A stretch of DNA of 48,314 nucleotides from contig JACQUZ010000134.1 of the NCBI GenBank assembly GCA_016210055.1, positions 1 to 48,314 on the forward strand, written 5' to 3'. Position 1 is the stretch's first letter, and each line of letters begins with the position of its first letter. The notes beneath the pieces were generated by a model that was not told the DNA's origin, did no database searches, and saw only the letters and a program-made list of their open reading frames with translations. The stretch comes from Deltaproteobacteria bacterium. GTDB lineage: Bacteria > Myxococcota_A > Polyangia > Haliangiales > SHYZ01. Of the stretch, positions 34,293 to 42,280 are shown in pieces. The position numbers were made by a program, and so were the translations under genes.

Positions 34293-37200
34293 ATGTCAAG
34301 ACACGGCTGGGCCGCATGTCTCGTGTTGTTCGTTGTTGCCTGCGCTGAGGCATCGCGTCCCGGAACCGGAACGAAGGACGCCGGATGGGAAGAGCTCAAG
34401 CCCGTTCCGGACGCGGCGCCAATCGATGCGCAGCCAAGGTTTCCATTCGGTGCCGAGTGCGAGACCTCATTGGATTGCGCCTCAAACCTCTGCTGGAGAC
34501 GAGATCCTGGCGATTCCAAGGGGCGCTGCACGAATCGGTGCACGAACAGCTGTCCACCGCACTTCGAATGCAAGACCGTTCGCTTTGGCGATACCGCCGA
34601 CATGGACATCTGCGTTTCTGCCGAGGAGACCTTCTGCGACCCCTGCCAGGTCCACCGCGACTGTGGAGATAGCTCGGACCTGTGCATTGAGCTGACCGGT
34701 GGGAAGTTCTGCACGGTCGACTGCTCTGAAGATCCCACGGTGTGCCCTGCCGGGTTCCTCTGCCGCCACCTGGGCGGTCAAACCGATATTGCCGACGCCT
34801 GGCAGTGCGTCCCGAAGAATGGCCTGTGCTGTATCGATGGCGATGGGGACTCGTTCGGAAAAGGGTCCGGGTGCCTGGGGACCGACTGCAACGACATGGA
34901 GCCGCGTGCGCACGACGGTGCGTCGGAGGTCTGTGACGGCGTTGACAACGATTGCAAGGACGGCGTGGACGTGGGGGTGGTCGATTGCAAGAAACCCTCG
35001 TGCGAGCTGGGCCCATTTGGATACTTCGAGCGAAAGGGGGAGCCGTGCGTCGAAGCGAAGTGCGTGCCTCAGGACGCGACGAGCTGCGGCTTGTACACGT
35101 GCAATGGAGGCGGCGAAACCGGGACGGCCTGCGCCACTGCCTGCGACGTGGAAGATGACTCCAAGTGCGCACCTCCGGCCCACTGCGAGGAATCGGAATG
35201 CGTGGAAGATCAACCCAACGGTACGGCATGCGACGAGTCCTCTGACTGCACGAGCGGCCATTGTCAAAACGGCTTCTGCTGCGCGAGTGGCGACTGCTGC
35301 TCGCGGGCCAATGACTGCCCCACGTTTGGCACGTTTAGCCCAGTCTGCGAGGACCCGTCTACCTGCCAGGGCAGCCGCGGGGCTGCGACCTGCGTGAACA
35401 ACGAGTGCGGAACTGTGGATGGCATCGCCGACGACTCCGCATGCGACCAGAAGACCGAGGCGAGCACTTGCGGCTATTACAAGTCCGTGTTCTGCAACGG
35501 CGGAAACGCGCAGAGCACGCCGCCATGTCCGACCTCCTGCACGACACACGACGACTGCGATGCAAGCGCCTTCTGCGACCCCATTTCTCGCTCGTGCAAG
35601 GAGGACTTGAACGACGGTGCGGCCTGCGGGACTGACAGCCAAAGGTGCAAGTCGGGGCACTGCCAGAACGGCTTTTGCTGCGATTCGGGCGATTGCTGCT
35701 CGTCGGAGACGAACTGCCCGTCCAAGTACTCGGACCCTCCGAAGTGCACCACGGCGTCAGCCTGCCAGGGAACGCGGGACGTCGCGCAGTGTGTCGAGAA
35801 CACGTGCACGACCTCGCTTGGCGTCGCGGACGACTCCGCGTGCAGCATCATGGTGCTCGCCGATGATTGCGGCTTGTACAAGGAGATCTACTGTAATGGC
35901 GCCGTCTCCCAAGACCCGCCGACTTGTCCGACCACGTGCATGAGGAGCGAGCAATGCGACGACGCGGCGTATTGCAGCCTCACCGGTGCCTGTGTTCCCG
36001 ACGAACCCAACGGCCACGCTTGCAAGGCCGACGACCAGTGCCAGAGCGGTCATTGCCAAAATGGATTCTGCTGTTCGTCGGGTGATTGCTGCGCCACGGA
36101 CAACGATTGCAATGGGTACGACAAGGTGGCCGCGTGCAATTCCCAATCGTCCTGCCAGGGGACCCGAATCGAAGGGTCGTGCACCGCGTCGTTCCAGTGC
36201 TCCACGATGACGGTAGACGACGACTCCGCCTGCGCGGGGTTGCTCGCGAACGATTGTGGCCCGTATCCAGGGGCGACGTGCACGCCTGCCTCGGGGCAGC
36301 CGCCCGATCAAGCCGCATTGTGCAGCACGAGCTGCACCGAAGATTCGGGATGCGACCTGTCGGCACACTGTGACGACACGTCCTGCATTCCCGACCAGGG
36401 CAAGGGCGGTTACTGCGATGAGCCGAGCGACTGTGGGGATGGGCTTTTCTGCGTCGACAACGTCTGCTGCACCAGCGATTGCAAGGGGACCTGTCGGGCC
36501 TGTGACCTTCCCGGGAAGGTCGGCGAATGCGCGCTGGTTCCAGATGGGCAAGACCCCGACGCCGAGTGCAACAGCGTGAGCTGTGCCGGGTACTTCTTCG
36601 GATGGGCGGGAGACACTTGCTACCGCAAGAACGACGTGAACGACGCAGCGGCAACCTGCGGCGGGGACGGCGCATGCCGCAGCGTCGCCGAGGAGTGCAC
36701 GGCTCAGTCGGCCCAGGGCGCGGGCTTCGTGACCTGCGACAGCTTCTGCCAGGACCCGGTGGCGGGAACGTGCCGCGGCACCACGGCAGGCAGCTGCACC
36801 AATCTCGACCAGGGGAGCGCGACCTGCGGCACCGGCGTCTGCACCACGAGCCAGCCGAAATGCATCGCCGGCGCCCCGCACGAGTGCACGCCGAACTGGG
36901 GCGCCGCCTCGCCGGAGACCTGCAACGACATCGATGACAACTGCGACGGCGCGCCCGACAACGGGATGGCCGGCGACGCGCGTGAGCCGAGCAATGGATG
37001 CAATAGCATTCGCACGCTCCCATCCTTGGGGAGCGATCAGACCTTCACCGAGAATGCCTTGACCCTCTATCCGGCTGGCGACGTCGATTATTACCGCTTC
37101 GAGGTGAACGAAACCGACAGCGGCTGCACGTGCTGCGCCTGGAGCTTCTGCACGGACGAGGACTACCTGGTCAAGGTCACTCTCAGCGTTCCGCGGGGGG

Positions 37201-37433
37201 CCGGAACGTATCGTGCCTGCATTAGCACCGGCTGCGGCGGCACCGATCGCTGCACGAACGTGGGGGCTGGCACATCGGGGACTCTCGAGCTCGGATTCGA
37301 CGGGAACTGCAGCCCGACCTCATCAGATTCATATACCGTGCACGTCCGGGTCGAGGGGGTGGTGGCGCCGGGGTTCGAGTGCGCTCCGTACGAGCTCAAG
37401 TACTCGTTCATCACTGGTCAGTGCGGGTACTGA
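34293..37433 (+). CDS. Cys-rich repeat lipoprotein with putative metal-binding motifs
   Basis: A 1046-residue predicted lipoprotein (lipobox VVAC, Cys17). The ATG at 34293 has a GGGGGAGG site 5 nt away; a TTG further upstream overlaps that site and is rejected. Early Cys-rich modules are followed by a putative metal-binding motif (CIDGDGDSFG then DCNDMEPRAHDG and DGVDNDC). Three repeats of about 131-133 residues follow, each with SGHCQNGFCC, CQG(S/T)R, DDSAC and CPT(S/T)C. A fourth, degenerate unit (CRACDLPGKVGEC) and a second ETCNDIDDNCDG motif lie before a beta-rich C-terminal domain (about 910-1046). Such proteins are common on myxobacterial surfaces; the disulfide-rich build suggests a stable exposed rod. 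Function unknown. Confidence 0.87.
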   Translation: MSRHGWAACLVLFVVACAEASRPGTGTKDAGWEELKPVPDAAPIDAQPRFPFGAECETSLDCASNLCWRRDPGDSKGRCTNRCTNSCPPHFECKTVRFGDTADMDICVSAEETFCDPCQVHRDCGDSSDLCIELTGGKFCTVDCSEDPTVCPAGFLCRHLGGQTDIADAWQCVPKNGLCCIDGDGDSFGKGSGCLGTDCNDMEPRAHDGASEVCDGVDNDCKDGVDVGVVDCKKPSCELGPFGYFERKGEPCVEAKCVPQDATSCGLYTCNGGGETGTACATACDVEDDSKCAPPAHCEESECVEDQPNGTACDESSDCTSGHCQNGFCCASGDCCSRANDCPTFGTFSPVCEDPSTCQGSRGAATCVNNECGTVDGIADDSACDQKTEASTCGYYKSVFCNGGNAQSTPPCPTSCTTHDDCDASAFCDPISRSCKEDLNDGAACGTDSQRCKSGHCQNGFCCDSGDCCSSETNCPSKYSDPPKCTTASACQGTRDVAQCVENTCTTSLGVADDSACSIMVLADDCGLYKEIYCNGAVSQDPPTCPTTCMRSEQCDDAAYCSLTGACVPDEPNGHACKADDQCQSGHCQNGFCCSSGDCCATDNDCNGYDKVAACNSQSSCQGTRIEGSCTASFQCSTMTVDDDSACAGLLANDCGPYPGATCTPASGQPPDQAALCSTSCTEDSGCDLSAHCDDTSCIPDQGKGGYCDEPSDCGDGLFCVDNVCCTSDCKGTCRACDLPGKVGECALVPDGQDPDAECNSVSCAGYFFGWAGDTCYRKNDVNDAAATCGGDGACRSVAEECTAQSAQGAGFVTCDSFCQDPVAGTCRGTTAGSCTNLDQGSATCGTGVCTTSQPKCIAGAPHECTPNWGAASPETCNDIDDNCDGAPDNGMAGDAREPSNGCNSIRTLPSLGSDQTFTENALTLYPAGDVDYYRFEVNETDSGCTCCAWSFCTDEDYLVKVTLSVPRGAGTYRACISTGCGGTDRCTNVGAGTSGTLELGFDGNCSPTSSDSYTVHVRVEGVVAPGFECAPYELKYSFITGQCGY
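35217..36401 (+). repeat. Three tandem coding repeats of 393, 399 and 393 bp
   Basis: Units begin at the Asn codons at 35217, 35610 and 36009, with a degenerate fourth from 36402. Protein similarity is high at SGHCQNGFCC (identical in all three), while DNA differs at many third positions, so the duplications are old or under selection at protein level. Confidence 0.85.
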
Positions 37434-37515
37434 CCGAGACCGGCGGGTAGTACTCCGGTCATGACTTCCGCCCCTTCGGGGACGCCCTATACATGTCAAA
37501 CCGGAGGAATCAATC

Positions 37516-37683
37516 ATGCCGACCTATGAATTCCGCTGCCAGAATTGCGGCCAGGTGTTCGAAGAGCACCAGAGGGTTGAGGAGCATGGCAGGCAGGTGC
37601 CCGCCTGCCCGCAGTGCAAGTCCTCGGACAAGGTGGAGCCGCAGCTGTCCAGATTTCACGCGGTGACCAGTCGCAAGGCGTAG
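37516..37683 (+). CDS. FmdB-like small zinc-ribbon protein
   Basis: A 55-residue protein starting MPTYEFRCQNCGQVFE, with a second CPQC knuckle (Cys31 and Cys34) after a short helix: the CxxC-x(n)-CxxC zinc ribbon of the FmdB family, which usually begins MPTYEY.C..CG..FE. A GGAGGA site lies 7 nt before the ATG. The family's role is poorly known (putative regulator). It lies 44 nt before archease and RtcB in the same direction, so it may be part of the same transcript. Confidence 0.9.
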   Translation: MPTYEFRCQNCGQVFEEHQRVEEHGRQVPACPQCKSSDKVEPQLSRFHAVTSRKA

Positions 37684-37727
37684 AGCACCACCTTGCCTTG
37701 AGAAACGCTTGCCCCACATCGCAAGAT

Positions 37728-38141
37728 GTGGAAACGCCTCAGCACGCTTTTGAACCCCACGTGAGTGAGGTGCAGGTGCGCCTCACCGCGCCGTCCCTCA
37801 TGGAGCTCTTCGTCGAAGCCGGGCTCGCCCTTGCCGAGCTCATGGCTGGCGGTCCTCCACCACCCCCGACCGCGGAGTACGAAACCGTGACGCTTCACGC
37901 CCCCGACCGTGACGCCCTCCTCGTGGATTGGCTAAACGAGCTCATTTATCGCGCCGAGACGGACCATCGGGTCTTCACGCGGTTCCAGGTCGAGCTCATC
38001 GACGACCAGCATGTCGTGGCTGGCATCCAGGGTGCCGACCTGCCCGAGATGCGCACGTTCGTCAAGGCGGCCACCTTTCACGGGCTCAACGTCACCGAGA
38101 CCGAGGGCGGGTACTCCGCGACGGTGGTGCTCGATGTCTAG
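37728..38141 (+). CDS. Archease, RtcB cofactor protein
   Basis: A 137-residue protein of the archease family, which speeds guanylylation and turnover of the RNA ligase RtcB. Family features are the N-terminal F-E-x-H motif, MELFVEAGLALAELM, LLVDWLNELIYRAE, FVKAATFHGLNV and the C-terminal VVLDV. The usual HTAD motif reads HVSE, a shift from Asp to Glu at a proposed metal ligand. The GTG at 37728 is chosen because homology begins right behind it (ETPQHAFEPHVSEVQV); it has no strong ribosome-binding site, and a TTG at 37698 is an alternative. It overlaps the rtcB start by 8 nt, which strongly supports the pairing. Confidence 0.88.
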   Translation: METPQHAFEPHVSEVQVRLTAPSLMELFVEAGLALAELMAGGPPPPPTAEYETVTLHAPDRDALLVDWLNELIYRAETDHRVFTRFQVELIDDQHVVAGIQGADLPEMRTFVKAATFHGLNVTETEGGYSATVVLDV

Positions 38142-39585
38142 AGATCGCATCGCCCTCGGGCGTCCTCGGGAGATCGCGCCGTTCGTCTACGAGATCTCGC
38201 GCGACCAGCGGCCCGACATGCGCGTGCCCGCGCGGATCTTTGCCGATCAGGGGCTCCTCGCCGAAATGTCGCGAGACCGCAGCATCGAACAGCTCATGAA
38301 CGTCGCCACTCTTCCGGGGGTCTTCCGAGCGGCACTCGGGATGCCCGACATGCACGAGGGGTACGGGTTCCCCGTCGGGGGCGTGGCAGGCACCGAGCTC
38401 CCCGATGGTGTCATTTCCCCGGGTGGCATTGGATTTGACATCAATTGCGGGGTCAGGCTCCTCTGCTCGGGGCTGCGCTACGCCGACCTCGCGCCCCATG
38501 TCGCGCCGATCGTGCACGAGATCAGCCGAAGCGTCCCATCTGGCTTTGGCAGGGGAGGCCGATTCTCCCTTACACGAGATGACCTCAACCAGGTGCTCAA
38601 TCACGGTTGTCCTTTCTTGATCACAGAACACGGACTTGGTGAACCCGAAGACGCCGCGTTCATCGAGTCCGAGGGCTGCCTTCCAGGAGCGGACGCCGCC
38701 ATGGTTTCGGAGCGGGCCAAGACAAGGGGGCATGATCAACTTGGCACTCTGGGGGGCGGCAACCATTTCCTCGAAGTTGAAGTCGTCGAAGAGATCTACG
38801 ACGAGCATGCCGCCAAGACACTTGGGCTCGCGATGGATCAGGTCACCGTCCTCATTCATACCGGCTCGCGCGGCCTGGGGCACCAGGTGTGCACCGACTA
38901 CGTGAGGGTGATGGACAGAGCCATGGCCAAGTACGCGATTCAGGTCCCTGATCGGCAGCTCGCCTGCGCCCCCTTTTCATCCGAAGAAGGGCAAAGCTAT
39001 CTTGCGGCGATGCGGGCGGCCGCGAATTTCGCCTGGTGCAATCGCCAGGTGATTGCCCATCGCGTGCGTCAGGTATTCGGCCGCGTGCTCGGGCACCGCC
39101 CCGGGCACGAGCTACGACTCGTGTATGACCTGGCCCACAACACCGCCAAGGTAGAGAGGTTCGGCGAAAAGGAGATCTGCGTGCACCGGAAAGGGGCCAC
39201 CCGGGCTTTCGGCCCGTCGAGCCCCGAAATCCCGCGCGCGTATCAGGGCGTCGGGCAGCCCGTGTTCATACCTGGGAGCATGGGAACGGCGTCGTTCGTT
39301 CTCGTCGGGACGGACATCGCGGAGCAGCAATCCCTGAGCAGCGCGTGCCACGGCGCTGGGAGGAAAATGAGCCGTGGCGCGGCCAAGAGGCAGGTGGCTG
39401 GGCACATCTTGCGCAAGGAGCTCGAGGCACGGGGAGTTGTCGTCCGCTGCCCGTCGAACGCGGAGCTCGCCGAGGAGGCACCGATCGCATACAAGGACGT
39501 GGGGCGCGTGGTGGAGGTGACGCATCAGGCTGGCTTGGCACGAAAGGTCGCGCGCTTGCGGCCGATAGGGGTCGTCAAGGGGTAG
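38134..39585 (+). CDS. rtcB: RtcB RNA ligase (3'-phosphate/5'-OH)
   Basis: A 483-residue GTP-dependent ligase that joins 2',3'-cyclic-phosphate or 3'-phosphate RNA ends to 5'-OH ends, used in RNA repair or tRNA splicing. All key motifs are present: DMHEGYGFPVGGVA at 72-85, FDINCG with metal ligand Cys105, GGGNHF with His211, IHTGSRG with His242, HNTAK with His335, and SACHGAGR whose His406 is the expected GMP-carrying nucleophile. Length is standard. The ATG lies inside the last codons of archease (8-nt overlap), showing translational coupling. The damage-type RNA target cannot be told from sequence. Confidence 0.96.
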   Translation: MSRDRIALGRPREIAPFVYEISRDQRPDMRVPARIFADQGLLAEMSRDRSIEQLMNVATLPGVFRAALGMPDMHEGYGFPVGGVAGTELPDGVISPGGIGFDINCGVRLLCSGLRYADLAPHVAPIVHEISRSVPSGFGRGGRFSLTRDDLNQVLNHGCPFLITEHGLGEPEDAAFIESEGCLPGADAAMVSERAKTRGHDQLGTLGGGNHFLEVEVVEEIYDEHAAKTLGLAMDQVTVLIHTGSRGLGHQVCTDYVRVMDRAMAKYAIQVPDRQLACAPFSSEEGQSYLAAMRAAANFAWCNRQVIAHRVRQVFGRVLGHRPGHELRLVYDLAHNTAKVERFGEKEICVHRKGATRAFGPSSPEIPRAYQGVGQPVFIPGSMGTASFVLVGTDIAEQQSLSSACHGAGRKMSRGAAKRQVAGHILRKELEARGVVVRCPSNAELAEEAPIAYKDVGRVVEVTHQAGLARKVARLRPIGVVKG

Positions 39586-39634
39586 CATTGTAGTTGCGCC
39601 TCGCAGCCGCATCTTTTCCCTGCGGAGACGGCTG

Positions 39635-39873
39635 ATGCAGAAAACCAGTTCCTCGCGACGCGTGGCAGGGCTCGCGTTACTCTGCTATCTCACTGCGTTA
39701 CCGGCTTCAACGCACGCGCTGGCGGCCGGTGACGTCGTCTTGCGGGTCAACCGAGAGGCTTTCACGAGCCCGACGGCAGCCTTGAGGCGATTCAAGCCTC
39801 CCGAGATCGTCCGACTCTGCTCTTGGTCTTGCGCGAGGGAACCACGCTGCATGTCCTGATAACGCCCGATTGA
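39635..39873 (+). pseudogene. Frameshifted remnant of a secreted PDZ-domain protein
   Basis: From the ATG at 39635 (GGAG site upstream) the frame gives a signal peptide and then LAAGDVVLRVNREAFTS, the second half of a PDZ domain. It then reads nonsense and stops at 39859. Moving to the frame that starts at CTTGAG restores the typical PDZ end LEAIQASRDRPTLLLVLREG followed by TTLHVLITPD and a stop at 39871-39873. A one-base loss in the GCAGCCTTGAGG stretch explains this. The N-terminal half of the PDZ fold is also missing, so it is probably a decayed fragment of an HtrA-like or similar protein. The frameshift should be checked against reads. Confidence 0.6.
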
Positions 39874-39928
39874 CACGAGTGCGCGTGACGCTGGCGCGCC
39901 CACTGCATCCTTTTCAGGAGGAGGACCC

Positions 39929-40111
39929 ATGGAGATCAACGTCAGAGGACAACTAGACAAGCTCCGAGGCAGGCTCAGGCAAGCCTCCGGCACATTCAAC
40001 CGGGTGCGAGGAGCGCTTCGCGAGCAGGTGACAGAAACGAGAAAACGGATTCAGGAGGCAAGGCAGCAGCCCCAGCCGCCAGAGCAACCCACAGGCGGGG
40101 CGCCAGGTTAG
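39929..40111 (+). CDS. Small helical basic protein of unknown function
   Basis: A 60-residue protein with a very strong GGAGGAGG site 5-6 nt before its ATG. Residues 8-45 (LDKLRGRLRQ...VTETRKRIQEA) are a predicted amphipathic, Arg-rich helix; the tail is Gln/Pro/Gly-rich. No known family was recognised. It follows the PDZ remnant by 55 nt and could be its transcript partner. The strong initiation site is the main support. Confidence 0.6.
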   Translation: MEINVRGQLDKLRGRLRQASGTFNRVRGALREQVTETRKRIQEARQQPQPPEQPTGGAPG

Positions 40112-40174
40112 GATCACGACACGTACCCGGAATTAGCCGTCTCGTCACGTTTTCGGCGACCCGCAGAGTACCCC

Positions 40175-40192
40175 GTGGGGGAAGTCCCCCAC
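40175..40192. terminator. GC-rich hairpin, possible terminator or 5' leader structure
   Basis: GTGGGGG AAGT CCCCCAC is a perfect 7-bp stem with a 4-nt loop, in the 226-nt gap between the small protein (40111) and the zincin-like gene (40338). There is no U tract after it, so a Rho-independent terminator is only possible, not shown. Confidence 0.4.
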
Positions 40193-40337
40193 CCACGGTG
40201 TGGTCTCCCCTCCCCACTTCAGCAACGCGAGAGATTGCCGGTTCTTCTGCAATTCACCGTGCATGCACCACCTTCACCTCCTGGCGTGAATCATGCTCAT
40301 CGAGCGCCATGTCACCCAACGCCCAAGGAGAAAGTGC

Positions 40338-41606
40338 ATGCACAAGTCCCTTGCCTCCGCGCTCATGACCACGCTGGCCCTCTCGGGTTCGGCGGTGCAT
40401 GCGCAGTCCGATGAGGCGCCGCAGGGTATCTACGTCCCGATTCCGAAGCCACGGGTCCACGCGATTCCCTTCGGCCCTGGGCCCAAGCACCGAGTGATAT
40501 TCCTGAACCGCTCGGGGGGCACGTTCTCCCCCGGGAACGACGACTCCTCGCAGAACATTTCGAGCATCCCGCGCTCAGTCGCACGTATCCCCCCGTGGTC
40601 GCATGGCGACGAGAAGTGGGAGGAGTTCGTCGCGTGCATGAAGGACATGTTCGGCCGCTTCGACGTCGAGGTCACCGACGTGGACCCCGGTGCCACCGCG
40701 CACATCGAAGCGGTGATTGGGGGGACGCCGGGTCTTGTTGGCCTCGGCTCCAATGTGGGGGGGGTCGCGCCGATGTTCCTCGATTGCTCGGTCGTTGAAC
40801 GGGCCGTGACCTACACGTTCTCCGAGGTGTTCCGTGGAGATCCCCAATCGACTTGTCAGGTGGCAGCCCAGGAGATCGCGCACTCGTTCGGGCTCGATCA
40901 TGAAGTCCTCTGCGAAGATCCGATGACGTACCTGAGCGGCTGCGGGGCGAAGACCTTCCAGGACAAGGACGCGCCTTGCGGGGAGAAGTCCGCTCGCACG
41001 TGCATGTGCGGCGGTTCCACGCAGAACTCGGTACAGGTCCTTCTCAGCGTCCTGGGTCCTGCCCCCGACAGGACTCCACCGACCGCCATCATTATCTCTC
41101 CACCAGACAGCTCCCTGGTGCTTCCAGGGTTCACGGTCGAGACTACCGCCGAAGACAACACCGGGATTGCGCGAGTCGAGCTCCATATCGACGGCACGCT
41201 CGTCGAGTCTGACGAAACTCCGCCCTACTCCTTCTCGACCCCCAAGGGGCTCGAAAAGGGCGAGCACCGAGTTGAGGTGCGGGCCGTGGATGGCCAGGGG
41301 AACACGACGCCGGATTCAGTGCGAGTAAAATTGGTGTCCTGCACCACGAATAGTCAATGCAGCACGGGCCAGCATTGCAGCGCAGGTGAATGCGTCGCGA
41401 CTAATGACAAGCCCAATGGTTCTGACCCTGGCGGTGGTGGAAACCCGGGTGCGGGCGGCGATGATCCCGTGGGCGATCCAGCCACGGAGCTCGTGGGTGG
41501 ATGCCAACTCGGGGGCAAAGGTGGCGGTCTCGGGGCATCGCCCCTTGCGCTGGCGCTGTGCTTGACTGGGCTTGGCCTCCGGCGGCGCCAGCGGCGATCG
41601 AAATAA
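40338..41606 (+). CDS. Secreted zincin-like protein with Ig-like domain and MYXO-CTERM tail
   Basis: A 422-residue exported protein. The ATG at 40338 has a GGAG site and gives a signal peptide ending VHAQ. The segment QEIAHSFGLDHE (Gln178, His182, Gly185, His188) fits the metzincin pattern HExxHxxGxxH except that the first His is Gln. A Met-turn-like DPMTYL follows at 195-200. An Ig-like domain (about 250-335; TPPTAIIISPPDSS) and a Cys-rich segment with STGQHCSAGEC come next. Residues 386-422 form a MYXO-CTERM-like tail (GGC, hydrophobic stretch, RRRQRRSK). Protease activity is doubtful because of the missing ligand. Function otherwise unknown. Confidence 0.85.
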   Translation: MHKSLASALMTTLALSGSAVHAQSDEAPQGIYVPIPKPRVHAIPFGPGPKHRVIFLNRSGGTFSPGNDDSSQNISSIPRSVARIPPWSHGDEKWEEFVACMKDMFGRFDVEVTDVDPGATAHIEAVIGGTPGLVGLGSNVGGVAPMFLDCSVVERAVTYTFSEVFRGDPQSTCQVAAQEIAHSFGLDHEVLCEDPMTYLSGCGAKTFQDKDAPCGEKSARTCMCGGSTQNSVQVLLSVLGPAPDRTPPTAIIISPPDSSLVLPGFTVETTAEDNTGIARVELHIDGTLVESDETPPYSFSTPKGLEKGEHRVEVRAVDGQGNTTPDSVRVKLVSCTTNSQCSTGQHCSAGECVATNDKPNGSDPGGGGNPGAGGDDPVGDPATELVGGCQLGGKGGGLGASPLALALCLTGLGLRRRQRRSK

Positions 41607-41735
41607 GATACGAAGATCTCCCGCCAAGCAAGCCAACCGGCTCCTCCCTTTCGCTTTCCTTTTTACCATTCAGCTCTTGCGTGAAATGGGATTTCTGGTT
41701 AAACGAATACGCCAAAATTGGACAGGAGAACCAAG

Positions 41736-42266
41736 GTGCCGAAGCACAACAACACAGAGGACCGTCTTTCCGAGATAGTGTCGGAGCACGTCAATCGCCT
41801 GGTAGCGGCGATTTCTGAAGCCGTTCGCGAAGACATCGCCGGCCAGCTCCGGGATTTCCTCGGTGGTCCTACGAGCGTTTCCAGGCCGGGCCGCCTTGCC
41901 CGGGCTACACCCAATGGGCGCAATACCCGCGGCTGCATCGCGCCGGGTTGCATGAATCAATCCAAGGGACCTAGATTTCGTTATCTCTGCACTGACCACC
42001 TCGGCGCGTCAAGGAAGGACGTCGAGGCGTGGAGAGCGGCAAAGGCAGCGGACCGCGCAAGGGCTGGACGAGCCAGCCGCGTTGTCGCCGGTGCGAATCG
42101 CCCTGGCGCAAAGAGCAGGCGCAACATGGACTGCATGGCGCCTGCGTGCACGAACGTGTCCAAGGGGCCGCGATTCCGCTACCTGTGCGCTGATCACTTG
42201 GGCGCATCGAAGAGGGACATTGAAGCCTGGAGAACTGCCAAGCGCGCCATGCCCAGGGGTAATTGA
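41736..42266 (+). CDS. Protein with two copies of a C-x4-C-x12-C-x2-H zinc-finger-like motif
   Basis: A 176-residue cytoplasmic protein. The GTG at 41736 has an AGGAGA site 6 nt upstream; a TTG at 41718 is less likely. An N-terminal helix (about 8-42) leads to two near-identical modules. The first has Cys67, Cys72, Cys85 and His88; the second has Cys133, Cys138, Cys151 and His154. Both contain SKGPRFRYLC and end in EAWR. The spacer between them is Arg/Ala-rich, like a nucleic-acid-binding linker. I recall similar single motifs in other myxobacterial proteins but no named family. RNA or DNA binding is a guess. Confidence 0.82.
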   Translation: MPKHNNTEDRLSEIVSEHVNRLVAAISEAVREDIAGQLRDFLGGPTSVSRPGRLARATPNGRNTRGCIAPGCMNQSKGPRFRYLCTDHLGASRKDVEAWRAAKAADRARAGRASRVVAGANRPGAKSRRNMDCMAPACTNVSKGPRFRYLCADHLGASKRDIEAWRTAKRAMPRGN

Positions 42267-42280
42267 CCTGTGTCCGGGAT

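Noticed and set aside
37440..37480. CCCCTTCGGGG hairpin before the FmdB-like gene
   Set aside because: Stem is only 3-4 bp with no U tract; too weak to call a terminator.
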